64,000 nucleotides of DNA from NCBI GenBank assembly GCA_951804985.1, contig OX638136.1, forward strand, positions 5,831,852-5,895,851, in the 5' to 3' direction. The translations under genes were made by a program, and so were the position numbers. This stretch comes from Dryomyza anilis. Taxonomy: Eukaryota > Arthropoda > Insecta > Diptera > Dryomyzidae. The notes under the pieces were generated by a model that saw only the letters and a program-made list of their open reading frames with translations, ran no database searches and was not told the origin of the DNA. This document shows positions 22,537 to 33,144 of this stretch, in pieces (the stretch's first letter is position 1; each line of letters opens with the position of its first letter).

Positions 22537-22815
22537 CTGTCCAGGTAGGAATGACTGTATACTAACCGAATCTAGTACGTTCGATAGATAATAAAAATAG
22601 CTTTATAAAAATATATACCAAAAGTTGGGTCGATCTTCCTAACATTTTTTTTTTTATTTTTTTTGAAAATGGTTCATATTTGGTGGGAAAAATTGTCATG
22701 ATGAGTGGTCACTGTCCAGGTGGGGATGATTGTGTACTAAACGACGCTAGTGCGTTCGATAGATAATGGAAAGAGCTTTCTAAAAATATATAATAAAAGT
22801 TGGGGTCGATTGAGA
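22537..22815. repeat. ~168-bp spaced direct repeat
   Basis: Two segments, about 22537-22645 and 22705-22812, start with CACTGTCCAGGT and share ACGTTCGATAGATAATR and AAAAGTTGGG-x-TCGAT. No other copies seen. Could be upstream flank repeats of the ULP1 transposon. Confidence 0.75.
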
Positions 22816-23527
22816 AATTACTTGATTCGTAAAAGTATTTCGTCCATTTCCATTTAAAGATGTTCGAATATAAACATGGTCTTGCATCAGATCAAAGCAC
22901 TAATTACACTGTTCTACAATTTGAGGGTTGTTGGCGTCCACAGAAATGAAACTTATCATTTCTTGTAGATTTCGGTCTCCTGATTCTTGCTGCGTACTCA
23001 GTACACGTCGAGATTTTGCACAAAATCGAGTCAAAGTTGCAAAAAAGTCCGTTTTTGGTACTTTTTATCGTAAGTTATCGCACGATTTCGACATGTAGCA
23101 GATGCAAACTTTATCACAAAATAAGATATGAACCTTTCCCTACAGATAATTGGCAAAAAAATCTGGGTCCAGATATTAGTTTTTGCAAAAACTCAAAAAG
23201 AAATTTGTGTTACCAAAAAAGTGTGTCGAGCGAGTAATTTATCACAATTCTCTAAGCTATCTTAAAAAACATTTTAATATTAGTTCGTAATGTGTTTTCT
23301 GTCAAAATTCCAAAAAAATATTTTAAGCTTTATCTTACTGAAATTTTTCTGAATATTTTTAAAAATTTGTTTATAAAATATTTGATTCAAATGGAGGGAA
23401 TTGAACGCAGAGATATACAATTTCATATATTTTTAATGTAGTGGTGCGAGATGAAAATCGAACAAATTTTTAGCATCTGATGTACGCATTATGGGAAAAC
23501 ATGATGGGGAAAATTCCATTGCATAAT
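22816..23527. other. No recognised feature
   Basis: AT-rich DNA with one short + strand frame (23016-23237) lacking recognisable motifs. No terminal repeats or RNA genes seen. Confidence 0.4.
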
Positions 23528-23914
23528 AGTAGTATGGATTCGCCGGTTCTGGCCCCACTGGGCTCCATGGAGCACATTGTTGTTAGTGTAAATGAATAAT
23601 TTGTTAATGTTGATACATACATATATATTATATGCATGTTATGAAGGCATGCAGCCGTAAAGAGTAAATGTTGTTGTTGGGATAATTATATCGGAGTAAG
23701 CATTTTTTGTGAATGAGAATATTTACAAACGTATTCATGTTGTTGTTGTAAAATATTATAGTTGCAATTAGATTTCAGTTAACGTAGTTATAATGTATAC
23801 TATAGTTATACTTGTTTGTTTTATTTTGCATGATCATCAAAAGAGTTGAGGAGCAAAGGGTTCAATTTGAAACTTTGTTGAGGAACGGTGCTTGTAATTT
23901 TAAACTTCGATATA
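23528..23914 (+). repeat. Left inverted arm of the Polinton derivative
   Basis: 387 bp matching the reverse complement of the right arm from the terminus through the upstream region and about the first 30 codons of the capsid ORF (ATGATCATCAAAAGAG at about 23831). The match ends at CTTCGATATAT. Confidence 0.85.
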
Positions 23915-24160
23915 TGAATGAATATTATTATTAGATGCTTATTTTTTTTTGTGGATAGTTTTTTTGTTGTAAACAGGTTAAGACACTTCTGTATTAATGC
24001 ATTGACATATATTTAATTCAAGGCCAATTTTACTATAAGGGTTATTGTACTGGATTTTATTCTACAAAGTCATGGTCGTTTAATTTGGTTATATGAATGA
24101 ATGGAGCCATAAGGTTCGAAATTTGAATTAAATTTATTCATCGTCTACATTACAATTTTA

Positions 24161-24457
24161 ATGGAACAAAAAAATATTATGGAGGTTAAAAAAGTAAAAA
24201 AGTTTTTAAAAGAATTTCATAATATTTTATTAGACGATCATAAAAAACAGTTTATTAAGTTTACCCCTTATTGTAAGCATTACCTGTATATGGAAAAAAT
24301 ATTAAATATTCACGGAGTACATTATAAGAGCTGTCCATGGGCCACAGATGACTTAACGGAGGGACCAGATACATGTGGTTGCTATTATTATGACAAGAAA
24401 TCTAAAGACATTGACAAACTAATAAAATTATATTATAGAATAAAATATACAAAATAA
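24161..24457 (+). CDS. Hypothetical 98-aa protein inside the Polinton derivative
   Basis: ATG-to-TAA frame, intact, in an otherwise broken element. Lys/Tyr-rich and likely basic. An N-terminal helix-prone part (VKKVKKFLKEFHN) is followed by a Cys/His-bearing middle (FTPYCKHYLYMEK, HYKSCPWATDD, DTCGCYYYDKKSK) that could bind metal or be disulfide-linked. No signal peptide or membrane segment. An AATAAA at 24477-24482 lies 20 bases past the stop. It is convergent with the capsid/protease genes. No family recognised; a Polinton accessory gene or a captured gene are both possible. Confidence 0.5.
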   Translation: MEQKNIMEVKKVKKFLKEFHNILLDDHKKQFIKFTPYCKHYLYMEKILNIHGVHYKSCPWATDDLTEGPDTCGCYYYDKKSKDIDKLIKLYYRIKYTK

Positions 24458-24702
24458 TTGTTTATTACATATTATTAATAAACTGTTTTTTATTATACTA
24501 TATTCAATATATTTGTGAAATTTTAAGTAATAGAAATAAAAAACAAATTTATAAATTATTTACATTAAATTGTTTTATTTATTTTTTATTATAGGAAACT
24601 TAAAAATACTTTTAAAATAATGCACAGCTAAAATATCATTAATATATAAATTATATATATCAAAATAATTAAAAAACTTTTTAAAAGAAATATTTTTACT
24701 TC

Positions 24703-24906
24703 TTAAATATATAAATATACAGCAATAAACACCGCATAACATTGAAATTTCACTTTGTAATCGGAAATTGCTTTTAATAAATGTGGATGCATTTCTTTGA
24801 AAAAAATTCGATTTCTAGGTAGCTGATTTGATGCAAAAACTCCTTTAAAATGCTTTTTAGTTACTAAATTTTTATATAAAATATTTTCTATATTACTTGT
24901 ATTCAT
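24703..24906 (-). pseudogene. Polinton adenain-like protease, N-terminal fragment
   Basis: 67 codons starting ATG at 24906, with MNTSNIENILYKNLVTKKHF and FKGVFASNQLPRN. This matches the usual opening of Polinton cysteine proteases, which process capsid precursors. The catalytic His, Asp/Glu and Cys regions are absent, so only the first part of the ~200-residue enzyme remains. Its start overlaps the capsid gene's 3' end by 4 bases, a tight arrangement consistent with Polinton morphogenesis genes. Confidence 0.55.
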
Positions 24907-26170
24907 AATGATTGTAATACAGTACGATTTTTATCAATTTCCAAAACACTAACAAACTCACAATATGCTGAACAAGTAATTGCTTCAGAAAGTGCTTCAC
25001 TGAAACGACCTTCAATTCGTATTGTACCCTGATTTATTAAGTTTCCGCAGTGTGAGTTATTGTTCTGATCTGGTGTTAAATCAAATGCAAGTAAGAAATA
25101 TCCGTTATCAAATAATTCTTTAGTTATTTGATGTCCCTTATCAAAGTAATGTATGCCAGTACCTTTAAATAAGGTTTGATATCCCCTTGTTCTTATACGT
25201 CCATGTTTATAATCAAATTCAATAGCCTGTGCTGGTACTTGTACTCCATTTACAACTAAATTAAATCTTTGTAAATTGAAATGGCGAAAGTTATACGGAT
25301 TTTCCGAACGATCACCAGTATATGCTTTATTAGTTACCATACCAAATATTAAGCAATTTGGAAGTTGTCCAATTATAACATTATCTAACAGTAGAGAATG
25401 ATTGCCGGGGTGAATGGTGAATGTCTTGATTTCAACTTTTGTATATGGATAAATAGCATTTCTACTTTGTAAAACATTATGATGTGCCATTAAAATATTA
25501 CTATTAATGGTAAGATGATTAATGTATAAGTTAGCTTCGTGAATTTTAATAGATGACTCTCCAGATTTTGAATCTTCTAGTATACAAAAAGAAGGTTTCT
25601 TTATATTAAGGGTTACTTTAAGATCCACATTATTAAGAAAATATTTAGATTGATTAAATATATCTGCATGAAGTTTTCCAATCAATTCAACTCGTTCTCC
25701 ATTTTTAAATGTTTACTTTCGTCTAGCTAAACCTGGATTTTCATTCTCAACTATTGAATTAATTTTTTTTTTATATCTAATGACCATCCGCATGATTCAA
25801 GATGTGTAGATTTAGCATCATTTCCATAGTTTAATAATGTTTCAATATAAGATCTATAGTGATAATTATTATCAGATTGCGATACATTTCTATTATTTAA
25901 ATGAACACTACAGCTCCGAAATAATGAATGAAGTAAATTGTTTATGACTCCTCCACTTCCATTAATTTCTACAATTAATCGTAAATAAACACTACTTAGA
26001 TCACGATATGTTTCACCATTTGCGAGTAAAAGAAATTCTATTGTAGTAAAGTTGTCAATTGTTGCAATATATCGAAGTTTTAAATGACAATCACCGTTCC
26101 TCAACAAAGTTTCAAATTGAACCCTTTGCTCCTCAACTCTCTTGATGATCATGCAAAATAAAACAAACAA
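24903..26170 (-). pseudogene. Polinton major capsid protein (double jelly-roll), broken
   Basis: Two - strand frames cover most of the protein. The first (about 26150-25751) contains DLSSVYLRLIVEI, NNLLHSLFRSCSVHLNN and YRSYIETLLNYGNDAKS; the second (25685-24903) contains GKLHADIFNQ, NNVDLKVTL, ALSEAITCSAYCEF and HFNLQRFNLVVNG. These are typical of the hexon-like capsid of Maverick/Polinton elements, hit in nematodes as F54H12.2-type proteins. The gene is interrupted by a frameshift in an A/T homopolymer near 25766 and by an in-frame stop at 25713-25715. The 3' part reaches a natural stop. Non-functional here. Confidence 0.75.
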
Positions 26171-26814
26171 GTATAACTATAGTATACATTATAACTACGT
26201 TAACTGAAATCTAATTGCAACTATAATATTTTACAACAACAACATGAATACGTTTGTAAATATTCTCATTCACAAAAAATGCTTACTCCGATATAATTAT
26301 CCCAACAACAACATTTACTCTTTACGGCTGCATGCCTTCATAACATGCATATAATATATGTATGTATCAACATTAATAAATTATGTTAAATAGTCATCCC
26401 ACTGGCCATTATAAAATATATAGTATACATATAATATACATCTGTTAAAAATACTTCCCATGAAAACAATAACAAATATTCTGTTAAAATATGATCCCCA
26501 TTGAAAAAACAATAACAACTATACTGTTAAAATATGATCTCCAATGAACTACACTACCAACAACTCTGTTAAAAAATTAACCCTATTGAACTATACCAAC
26601 AACAACTATGTTAAAAAATGATCCCTATGGAATTACACTAACAGCAACTATGTTAAAAAATGATCCCTATTGAATTACACTAACAACAACTATGTTAAAA
26701 AATGATCCCTATTGAATTACACTAACAACAAAATCTCTGTTAAAATTCATTTACACTAACAACAATGTGCTCCATGGAGCCCAGTGGGGCCAGAACCGGC
26801 GAATCCATACTACT
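26067..26814 (-). repeat. Right inverted arm with minisatellite expansion
   Basis: Reverse-complement partner of 23528-23914, extended by about 360 bp of minisatellite. Includes the 5' end of the capsid ORF and its upstream region. Confidence 0.85.
26441..26745. repeat. ~42-bp minisatellite in the right arm
   Basis: About seven to eight units of the form TGTTAAAAAATGATCCCTAT followed by TGAATTACACTAACAACAAC. Unit divergence rises to the left, while the last units are nearly identical. The TACACTAACAACAA part is also present once in each terminal arm, so the array grew from the arm sequence. Confidence 0.9.
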
Positions 26815-26849
26815 ATATTGTGAAAACGGCCCTAATGCAGTTTATTTTT

Positions 26850-27478
26850 ATACCCTACACTAAGAGTGAAAGGGTATATTATATTCCTGATCAGCATGAT
26901 CTCCTGAGTCGATTTAGCGATGTCCGTCTGTCCCTCTGTCTGTTGAAATCACGATTACAGAAAAAGTAGAAGAGCTAGAGCAATTTTAGATTTATATTAC
27001 TTATATATCTAAGCTGTCTGAACAAATTGGCATGATCGGTCTATTGTGACCTGAGAACCGAACACTTATGTTCAAATACCTCATATAAAATGTATATCTA
27101 CAGATCAATTTCACTGTATACGTACATATGTAAACTTTGTTGGTCAAATATATATTGAAATGCATGAAAATAGTGTTTTCCCGCAAAACGACTTGTGGTT
27201 AAAAAAAAAAAATCGAAATTCGGTACACCTAACCATTTGTAAATATGGGAATCAAATGAATGGAAATTCTTCAGCTATAGAAAGTTTGTAAGTATTTTTT
27301 TAGGATTCATACCATGGTGACCTATATACCACTTTGAATGGTAACCCCACATATGTGTAGGGTATTTATATTCGGCGTAGACCGACTATAATTTTGATAT
27401 TCCTAACTATCATAATAACGCATACTATTAAATGTCCATACTTTAAAATTTCCCATGTGACTTAACCTTCCCAACTGG
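26850..27478 (+). mobile_element. mini-me/DINE-like element, copy 3
   Basis: Starts ATACCCTACACTAAGAG and ends CCAACTGG. It has lost about 50 bp just after the start (GGGTATAT joins directly to ATTCCTGATCAGC) and retains only a few GTCY units. The 3' hairpin is present with mismatches (TATATTCGG / CCGACTATA). It lies 35 bp beyond the right end of the Polinton derivative. Confidence 0.8.
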
Positions 27479-28012
27479 ATCCTTTTTTTCTTGATATTGG
27501 GATAATTTTTTATGAAAAAAATGTATACAAATTTATCCCAACATTAATTGACGTAAATTTGTCTTCTTCTTTTTGTTTAAACATTTAGTAAATGTTTTAT
27601 AACATTTATAATTAAAATAAAATAAAATGCAGCAAACATCTCCAGCAGCACCATCAAAACATCCAACAATAGAATTGGTATCAAAATAACCAATGATGCA
27701 AAAAAAATAGAAATGTATCCTGAGATCATCGAAATCGATGATAATATTATTATCGTCTATATGATGAGAATCAGTAACAGGCACCATCATAACATAGAAC
27801 AAGAGAAGTTGTATAATAATCAATGAAGCAAAAAAAAATACATGTAGATCCTGAGATCATAGAATAGATGAAACGATTATTTCTGTTGACGATGTTGATG
27901 ACCTGGAATCAACACACTCATGCGATCCATCACCAATTGTAAGTCCCGGCTGCACACAATAAAGTATTTGTGATATCTCACCTTCTTAAAGTATTCTGGA
28001 CAATGAAGAATA
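27479..28012. other. No recognised feature
   Basis: AT-rich DNA. Two short direct repeats (GCAAAAAAAATA... ATCCTGAGATCAT...GAA near 27703-27740 and 27826-27870) indicate a small duplication. No gene recognised. Confidence 0.4.
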
Positions 28013-29425
28013 TACACGGATAGAAAAGATTTGTTTGCATAGGTTTGAATGTAATTAAAAGATAATACGAAATTACCAACATGTATTAGGAATGAAGTTT
28101 ATTTAAATTATAATCGAAATTGAATTTATTTTTTCACGTGTAAACATTATTATATTGTCCAGCAGAATCTATCAAATTTGCCATAAAATTGTTACAATAC
28201 CAACATAAAATTTTAATTGCATTTGAATAAACTATTTCTTGGCAATTTACTTGGTTAAAACTATGTAACGAAACACAGAAAATGATAATCAAATCTAAAT
28301 ACAACTTATGTTCGCAACTCTCGTCTTAATTCGATAATTGATCGACTGACGAAGTTGGCAACGTTGTGCAGCATTTTTACCTACGCCATCTTTTACGATC
28401 GTTTGAACATATTGATGTTTAAAAACATACAAAAAAGAAATTGTATTTAAATAAGTGTATTCTTGCAACATTCTTCTTGTATACTATGTTGGCACTTGTT
28501 GAGCAGAATTTTCTACCTACGTCTCTTTTGTCGTCGTTTGAAGTATGTATAGGGTCATTTTAAACAAAGTTGACACTCGGTGATCGGCATTTTCTGCGTA
28601 CGTGTCTTTTGTTTTTCGTTGAGAAAACGTGTTCGCGTCGGTAAAATTTTATTATTTGTAAATTAAATAAATATATAAATGAGTTACAAAAAGTACAAAT
28701 AGTAACAGAGTATAATATAGTGCAGTATAGAATTTCTGAAACTAAAGTGGAAAAACCACAAATAAAAATCTGTGTTTCGATTTTCAAACAGAATTTGACA
28801 TGTTTTTTACAAAAGCCTCCGTGAATTCCTTGCCTACGCTATGTGCTGTACTGAGATCACTGTACCTGTACCAAATATAAAGCGAGCCTGGATCGTCTAG
28901 TTTAGGATCTGCTTGTGCAATTGTGCATTCATTGATGCTGTCACTTGTACTTGCAGTTTTAAAATAATTATTTATTTATGCATTTAAAAATTTGTATATG
29001 AATTCAATTACTATAAATTCCCACTGTGCATGTTTAAAGATTTTTCATAAAAATTAATAAAAAAAAAAACATTTTATTTTTATTTTATTTTCAGTATTTT
29101 TTTTCAAAAAATATTTAAATATGTTTATATGCAAACATACTACTTTTTGTACTGAAACAACTGATGTGTTTCACTGGAAACATATTTAAATTCAGGTCGT
29201 TCCAAATCATGTTTTATTTTGAACATATTTAGGTTTCGGTTCAAATATTTATTTTATTTGGATGTAGTAATTATTATGTTTCCATTAGAACATACTCCAA
29301 ATCATGTTTTATTTTGAACATATTTATGTTTCGGATCAAATATTTATTTTATTTGGATGTAGTAATTATTATGATTCCATTAGAACATACTCCATTTTAA
29401 GGGGCAACATTAAAATGATTCCGGG
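28013..29425. repeat. Unclassified dispersed repeat, copy 2
   Basis: Second member of the family at 15632-16651, same orientation and same ends. Longer because of an extra segment near 28835-29025 and a duplication of the CATGTTTTATTTTGAACATATTTA block (29215-29300 and 29297-29385). The internal blocks with CATTTT-x-TACCTACG are retained. Non-coding. Confidence 0.55.
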
Positions 29426-29502
29426 TATTATAATGTAAGTCAGAGCCCACTACAACACTGTTCAAGTCTCAATACAACCCTGCTTACAAATGATTTATCA
29501 GT

Positions 29503-29832
29503 CAATTATATATTATAATAGTTTGGCGCTACAGTCCTGTATAGAACTTCGGCCGAGCTCTCTCACCAATTTGAGCTGTGCGTGTTATATTTGTACTCAA
29601 AGTGGTGGGACCTACAGTTTATTGCCGAATCCGAACGGCGGGTGAGAGCTTTTCATAGGCAATGGTTTTACTCTCGTAGGTTTGCCATTTACTGACGAGA
29701 GGTAGCGCGGTATAGAAAAATGTTTCTATGAAAAGATGTTGTTAGCCCCAGTCCAGGCTTGAACCGGGGACCTTTCGGCTCGCAGTCCAACGCACTAACC
29801 ACTGAGCTACCGCGGCTACAATTATATATTAT
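29503..29832. other. Target-site duplication flanking SINE copy 1
   Basis: CAATTATATATTAT occurs at 29503-29516 and again at 29819-29832, a perfect 14-bp duplication bracketing the SINE. This is the signature of target-primed retrotransposition. Confidence 0.85.
29517..29818 (-). mobile_element. tRNA-derived SINE, copy 1
   Basis: Read on the - strand, the 5' head TAGCCGCGGTAGCTCAGTGG contains an A box and is followed by TTAGTGCGTTGGACTGCGAG and a B box GGTTCAAGCC, i.e. a tRNA-like promoter for RNA polymerase III. A ~220-bp tRNA-unrelated body follows, ending in a short ATAATA-like tail. The same element occurs at 55492-55735. About 300 bp, non-coding, dependent on a LINE reverse transcriptase. 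Confidence 0.85.
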
Positions 29833-30535
29833 GTTATATATTATGTTTACATAAAATTCCAAACATACATGTTAATGCCTGCAAAATTATGTTTGGGAGA
29901 GCCCTTTTTTTGCAGCGTGTATGGATCAGGGATCAGAAACATCAATAAACAACAATATAAGTGGAACCTTAATTACCACGGAGGCGAGAAAATTACAAGA
30001 TCCATTGAAAATCAAAACAGTATTTCTCAAATCTATCCAGCTCGGAATTTATTGGACACAGAAGAATATAGTGATTATTCTTGGTTTCCATAAAAATTTG
30101 GAGCCGGTTAATTTGATGATGAAGATATCTCTGAGAGTGATGTAGATTGAATTATGAAGCTTCACCGGCCGTTTTTCGGTACATCGATGCATCGAGCAAT
30201 CTACAGATGATACAGATTAAATGATAGCGTTGGTTGAAATAGTACAAAAAGCGGTGGAAGAATACAATAGAAAAAAAGAGTTGGGTTGTTAAGAAAATGA
30301 TACCTTATTTCATGAATTTAAAAAAAAAATACTATAAATAAATTTTTGAAATAAAAAAATATATAAAAATCATTTAAATGTCTTTTTTTATCTCACTCTG
30401 TGACATGGAATTACTGATATCTAATATTAATTGATTGAACTAATTTTTTCGGTTTCTGTTCTTCATTCAGTAGATTAAATGCAGTAACTGTTTGTCCCTA
30501 TCATATTATTTTAGCATTTATTTAGGGTTATGAAA
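29833..30535. other. No firmly recognised feature
   Basis: Two overlapping ~74-codon + frames (29869-30093, 29921-30145) show no known motif. The rest is AT-rich. It may be decayed sequence of the adjacent Polinton locus. Confidence 0.3.
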
Positions 30536-30823
30536 CTTCATATATAACGCTTCTAGAAATTTAAAATATCATATAGTATCGAATAAACTCCAATTAAGAA
30601 TATCAATCTTCAATAGCGTCAACAGTGCTGGATGTGTTGGATATACAAAAGTGTACTCGAATAAATTAGGAGTTGAGTATTCTACAACAGGATGTAAAAG
30701 TAAAGAAACACAATATGGGGAGAAAATGTCTTTTCCTTTAATGGATGAAGACGATACAGCACTCTTCCGAAAAGGATTGGACAAGTTTTTCAAACAAAAA
30801 ATCCTTACAAAATACTAAAAGAT
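30536..30823 (+). other. Open frame of unknown origin
   Basis: About 95 codons open on the + strand to a TAA at about 30821, with a protein-like composition (FNSVNSAGCVGYTKVYSNKL, MSFPLMDEDDTALFRKGLDK). It has no ATG near its start; the first Met is internal. It could be a 3' exon or a gene fragment of the neighbouring Polinton remnant. No family recognised. Confidence 0.25.
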
Positions 30824-31330
30824 AGCGGGATACAAAGTTTAGTTTTTAAAGACGAGATAAAGTTAAATATAATATAGCAATTTTTGATTTTATAGCCAAG
30901 AAAATAAATTTTGAACTCAATAAAAATGTATATCCAATATAATAAAAAAAAAATAAAAAAATTATTAAGTTTCTTCAGATTTTTAAAATTGTTCTTATAT
31001 AATTTCAAAACTTTTACATCAACATACTTAAAATTGGTTTTATTCAACAATATAATAAAGTTTTTCATACTTTTTCTCTTACATTTAAGTAAAGCAAACA
31101 CAACACAATAATATCCACATGTGTTGGAAAAAATCTCCTTGCATTTGCTGTTTTTTACAAATATGTCTTTAACTTTTTCTATTGATAATGGTTATAAATT
31201 CTTGTTTATAAGGCGGATATCCAAAATAATCAAAATACTCGGCATTATTTCTTTATTAAAATAAAACGAAATCCAATAAGAACCTGGTGCATAAAAAGGA
31301 TCAGTATTTGCTATTATAACACTCACACAG
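30805..31330 (-). pseudogene. Polinton adenain-like protease relic, second locus
   Basis: Downstream of a capsid fragment in the same orientation. It contains IIANTDPFYAPGSYWISFYF (about 31320-31260), an EYFDYFGYPP-like segment in a second frame, and SNTCGYYCVVFALLKCK (about 31130-31070). These correspond to the His region, the Asp region and the catalytic Cys region of the Polinton protease. The position normally held by the catalytic His before Trp is Tyr here (codon at 31276-31278), and frameshifts separate the blocks. Inactive. Confidence 0.55.
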
Positions 31331-31531
31331 TATTATTGGTCAGATTATTTCCTATGTGCATCATATTCATATTTATAAAGTGACTCTAACGTTTCAATTT
31401 CAATCAATGTCTAGCATTGAGTCATATTCACTGTATACAATGCAAGTTATATCTTCTGGTTTGGAATATCTTCGTTCAATTCGAAAGGTTCTTTGATTTA
31501 ATAAGTTTGCACACATGTGAGTATTTGACAG

Positions 31532-32087
31532 TCAGATCAAATTATCAAAGGAAATCATATAACGAAAGACTGTTATATGATTTTCTTTCTCAAAATAATA
31601 AATACCATTCCCATTGAAAAGGAAATTTCTTATTTCATTGGTAGCACTTTGGCAATCAAATTCTAATGGTTGAGAAGTTAATTGGACTCCATTAATTGAC
31701 AGATTAAATCTTTGTAAATTAAAATGTTTAAATTCAAATGGATTGAGTTTTCTATCTCCTGCAAAATGATAAATAGTTCGCAAAATTATAAACAGTTCGG
31801 CAACTGTCCAATAACCACATTATCAATTAATAATGAACGATTTCCTGGATAAAGTGTGTAAGACTTTACTTCTACTCTACTGTATGAATATATAGCGTTT
31901 TTGTTTTGTAAAACTTTATGATGAGCGAGAAGTATTCCTGGATTCATTGTAACATGATTCATAAATAATTTGGCCTCCAAAATTTTTAGTGATAATTCGC
32001 CAGTTGTTACATAAAATGCCGATTTCTCTAAATTAAACGTAATTCTTAGATCAACATTGTTCAACAATAATTTAGTTTGATTGATTT
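31532..32087 (-). pseudogene. Polinton major capsid protein fragment, second locus
   Basis: Frames 32067-31786 and 31783-31532 align with the middle of the capsid gene at 24903-25685: NNVDLRITF, EVKSYTLYPGNRSLLIDN, GQLPNCL, then HFNLQRFNLSING. A one-base indel near 31785 separates them. The N-terminal third and the C-terminus are missing; the upstream - strand sequence to 32279 shows nothing capsid-like. An older, more decayed copy than the 3.3 kb element. Confidence 0.7.
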
Positions 32088-32549
32088 TGTATAATTAGGT
32101 TTTTTTGGCATCTCATGTAGAGATGAAAGTTTTAAGAGATTTCTGTCAGTACATAAGGAAGGATGAAATAAAAATAGTCTTCGTTTAACCCTAACCCTTC
32201 TTACACGGGTACCCGAACGGACTTTGAAGTCAAATATTTGTGAAACCAAAAATAATAAAAATTTGAGGTTCGATGACATCTTACAAATAATCGTTTTCTA
32301 TCGTTTTTTCTGAATTGTAGCTTTCTAGAAATATTTGGGTCTGCTGTGAAACCGCCCAAAGTCAAATAGACCTTAACATCCGGACAGTGTTACCCCTAAA
32401 TATCTACATATATTTTGTATGAAGAATGTCAATTAATTTTTGGTTTCTTTTTATTATTATTATTTTTTTTTTAATATTTTATTGATTATTAAATTATTTA
32501 ATTAATTTAACAACATACTTTGTAGTATTATAATAGAAAATAAAAAAAA

Positions 32550-33010
32550 AATGGAAAATCAACAGATAATGCAGCGTGGTGGTATGATTTCGGAGTGCGT
32601 GTTGCACATTGGTCGCTGGCATGCATTTCTTTTTTAGTATCTTTCGGTTGGATTTTTGATAATTATCCACGCGAAAGGTAACGAAATTGTACCCGATGAA
32701 CTTGCTAGGTCCGTGAAAATGTTTTTGTATAAGCTCAAGAGCTACCTGGTCGATGGTGTATCAGGTTATTTGATTATGAGCGGCATTTTCGTTAATGGGT
32801 TTCATCGTCAAATCTACGGAAAGTCTAGGTAAAAAGTCAATACAAGAGCTTCATGTATTTCGATGGTAAGGAAACCTGGAATAGATACAACAGGAACTTG
32901 CCAGAGCCACGTGGAAAATTACCAAGGAAATATATTTGTGACTTCCGTTTGATACTCCGAAGTGTGCGCACGCGTTTTTACTTGTTTGTCAATCCAATTG
33001 TAACAAAAAC
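32550..33010 (+). other. Coding-like segment, unidentified
   Basis: Several + strand stretches look protein-like but sit in different frames: VAHWSLACISFLVSFGWIFD (about 32600-32660), DELARSVKMFLYKLKSYLVD (about 32700-32760) and WNRYNRNLPEPRGKLPRKYI (about 32875-32935). The balanced base composition differs from the AT-rich surroundings. It could be a degraded host gene fragment or the 5' part of the I-like element. No family can be named. Confidence 0.25.
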
Positions 33011-33144
33011 AAAATATACTTAAATTTTTAAACTAAAATATAATCTGATTGATTATTAACAATAAAAATATTGATTCTAATTTGGTGAGTGAAAACTGGG
33101 ATTAAGGATGGTCTGGCCAATAGGCATTACATACACTGAACACG

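Larger units (their letters stand above)
23528..26814. mobile_element. Polinton/Maverick-derived fold-back element
   Basis: A 3,287-bp block bounded by inverted ends: AGTAGTATGGATTCGCCGG at 23528 and its reverse complement ending at 26814. Polinton termini typically begin AG. Inside are a broken double jelly-roll capsid gene and a protease 5' fragment on the - strand, plus an intact 98-codon ORF on the + strand. Polymerase B, integrase and packaging ATPase are absent, so it cannot mobilise itself. The inverted arms are unusually long and include the start of the capsid ORF. No 6-bp target duplication was found. Confidence 0.65.

Noticed and set aside
32875..32935. Mitochondrial ribosomal protein S18-like exon
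   Set aside because: The YNRN text is loosely reminiscent, but the zinc-binding and core motifs are absent and neighbouring frames do not agree.
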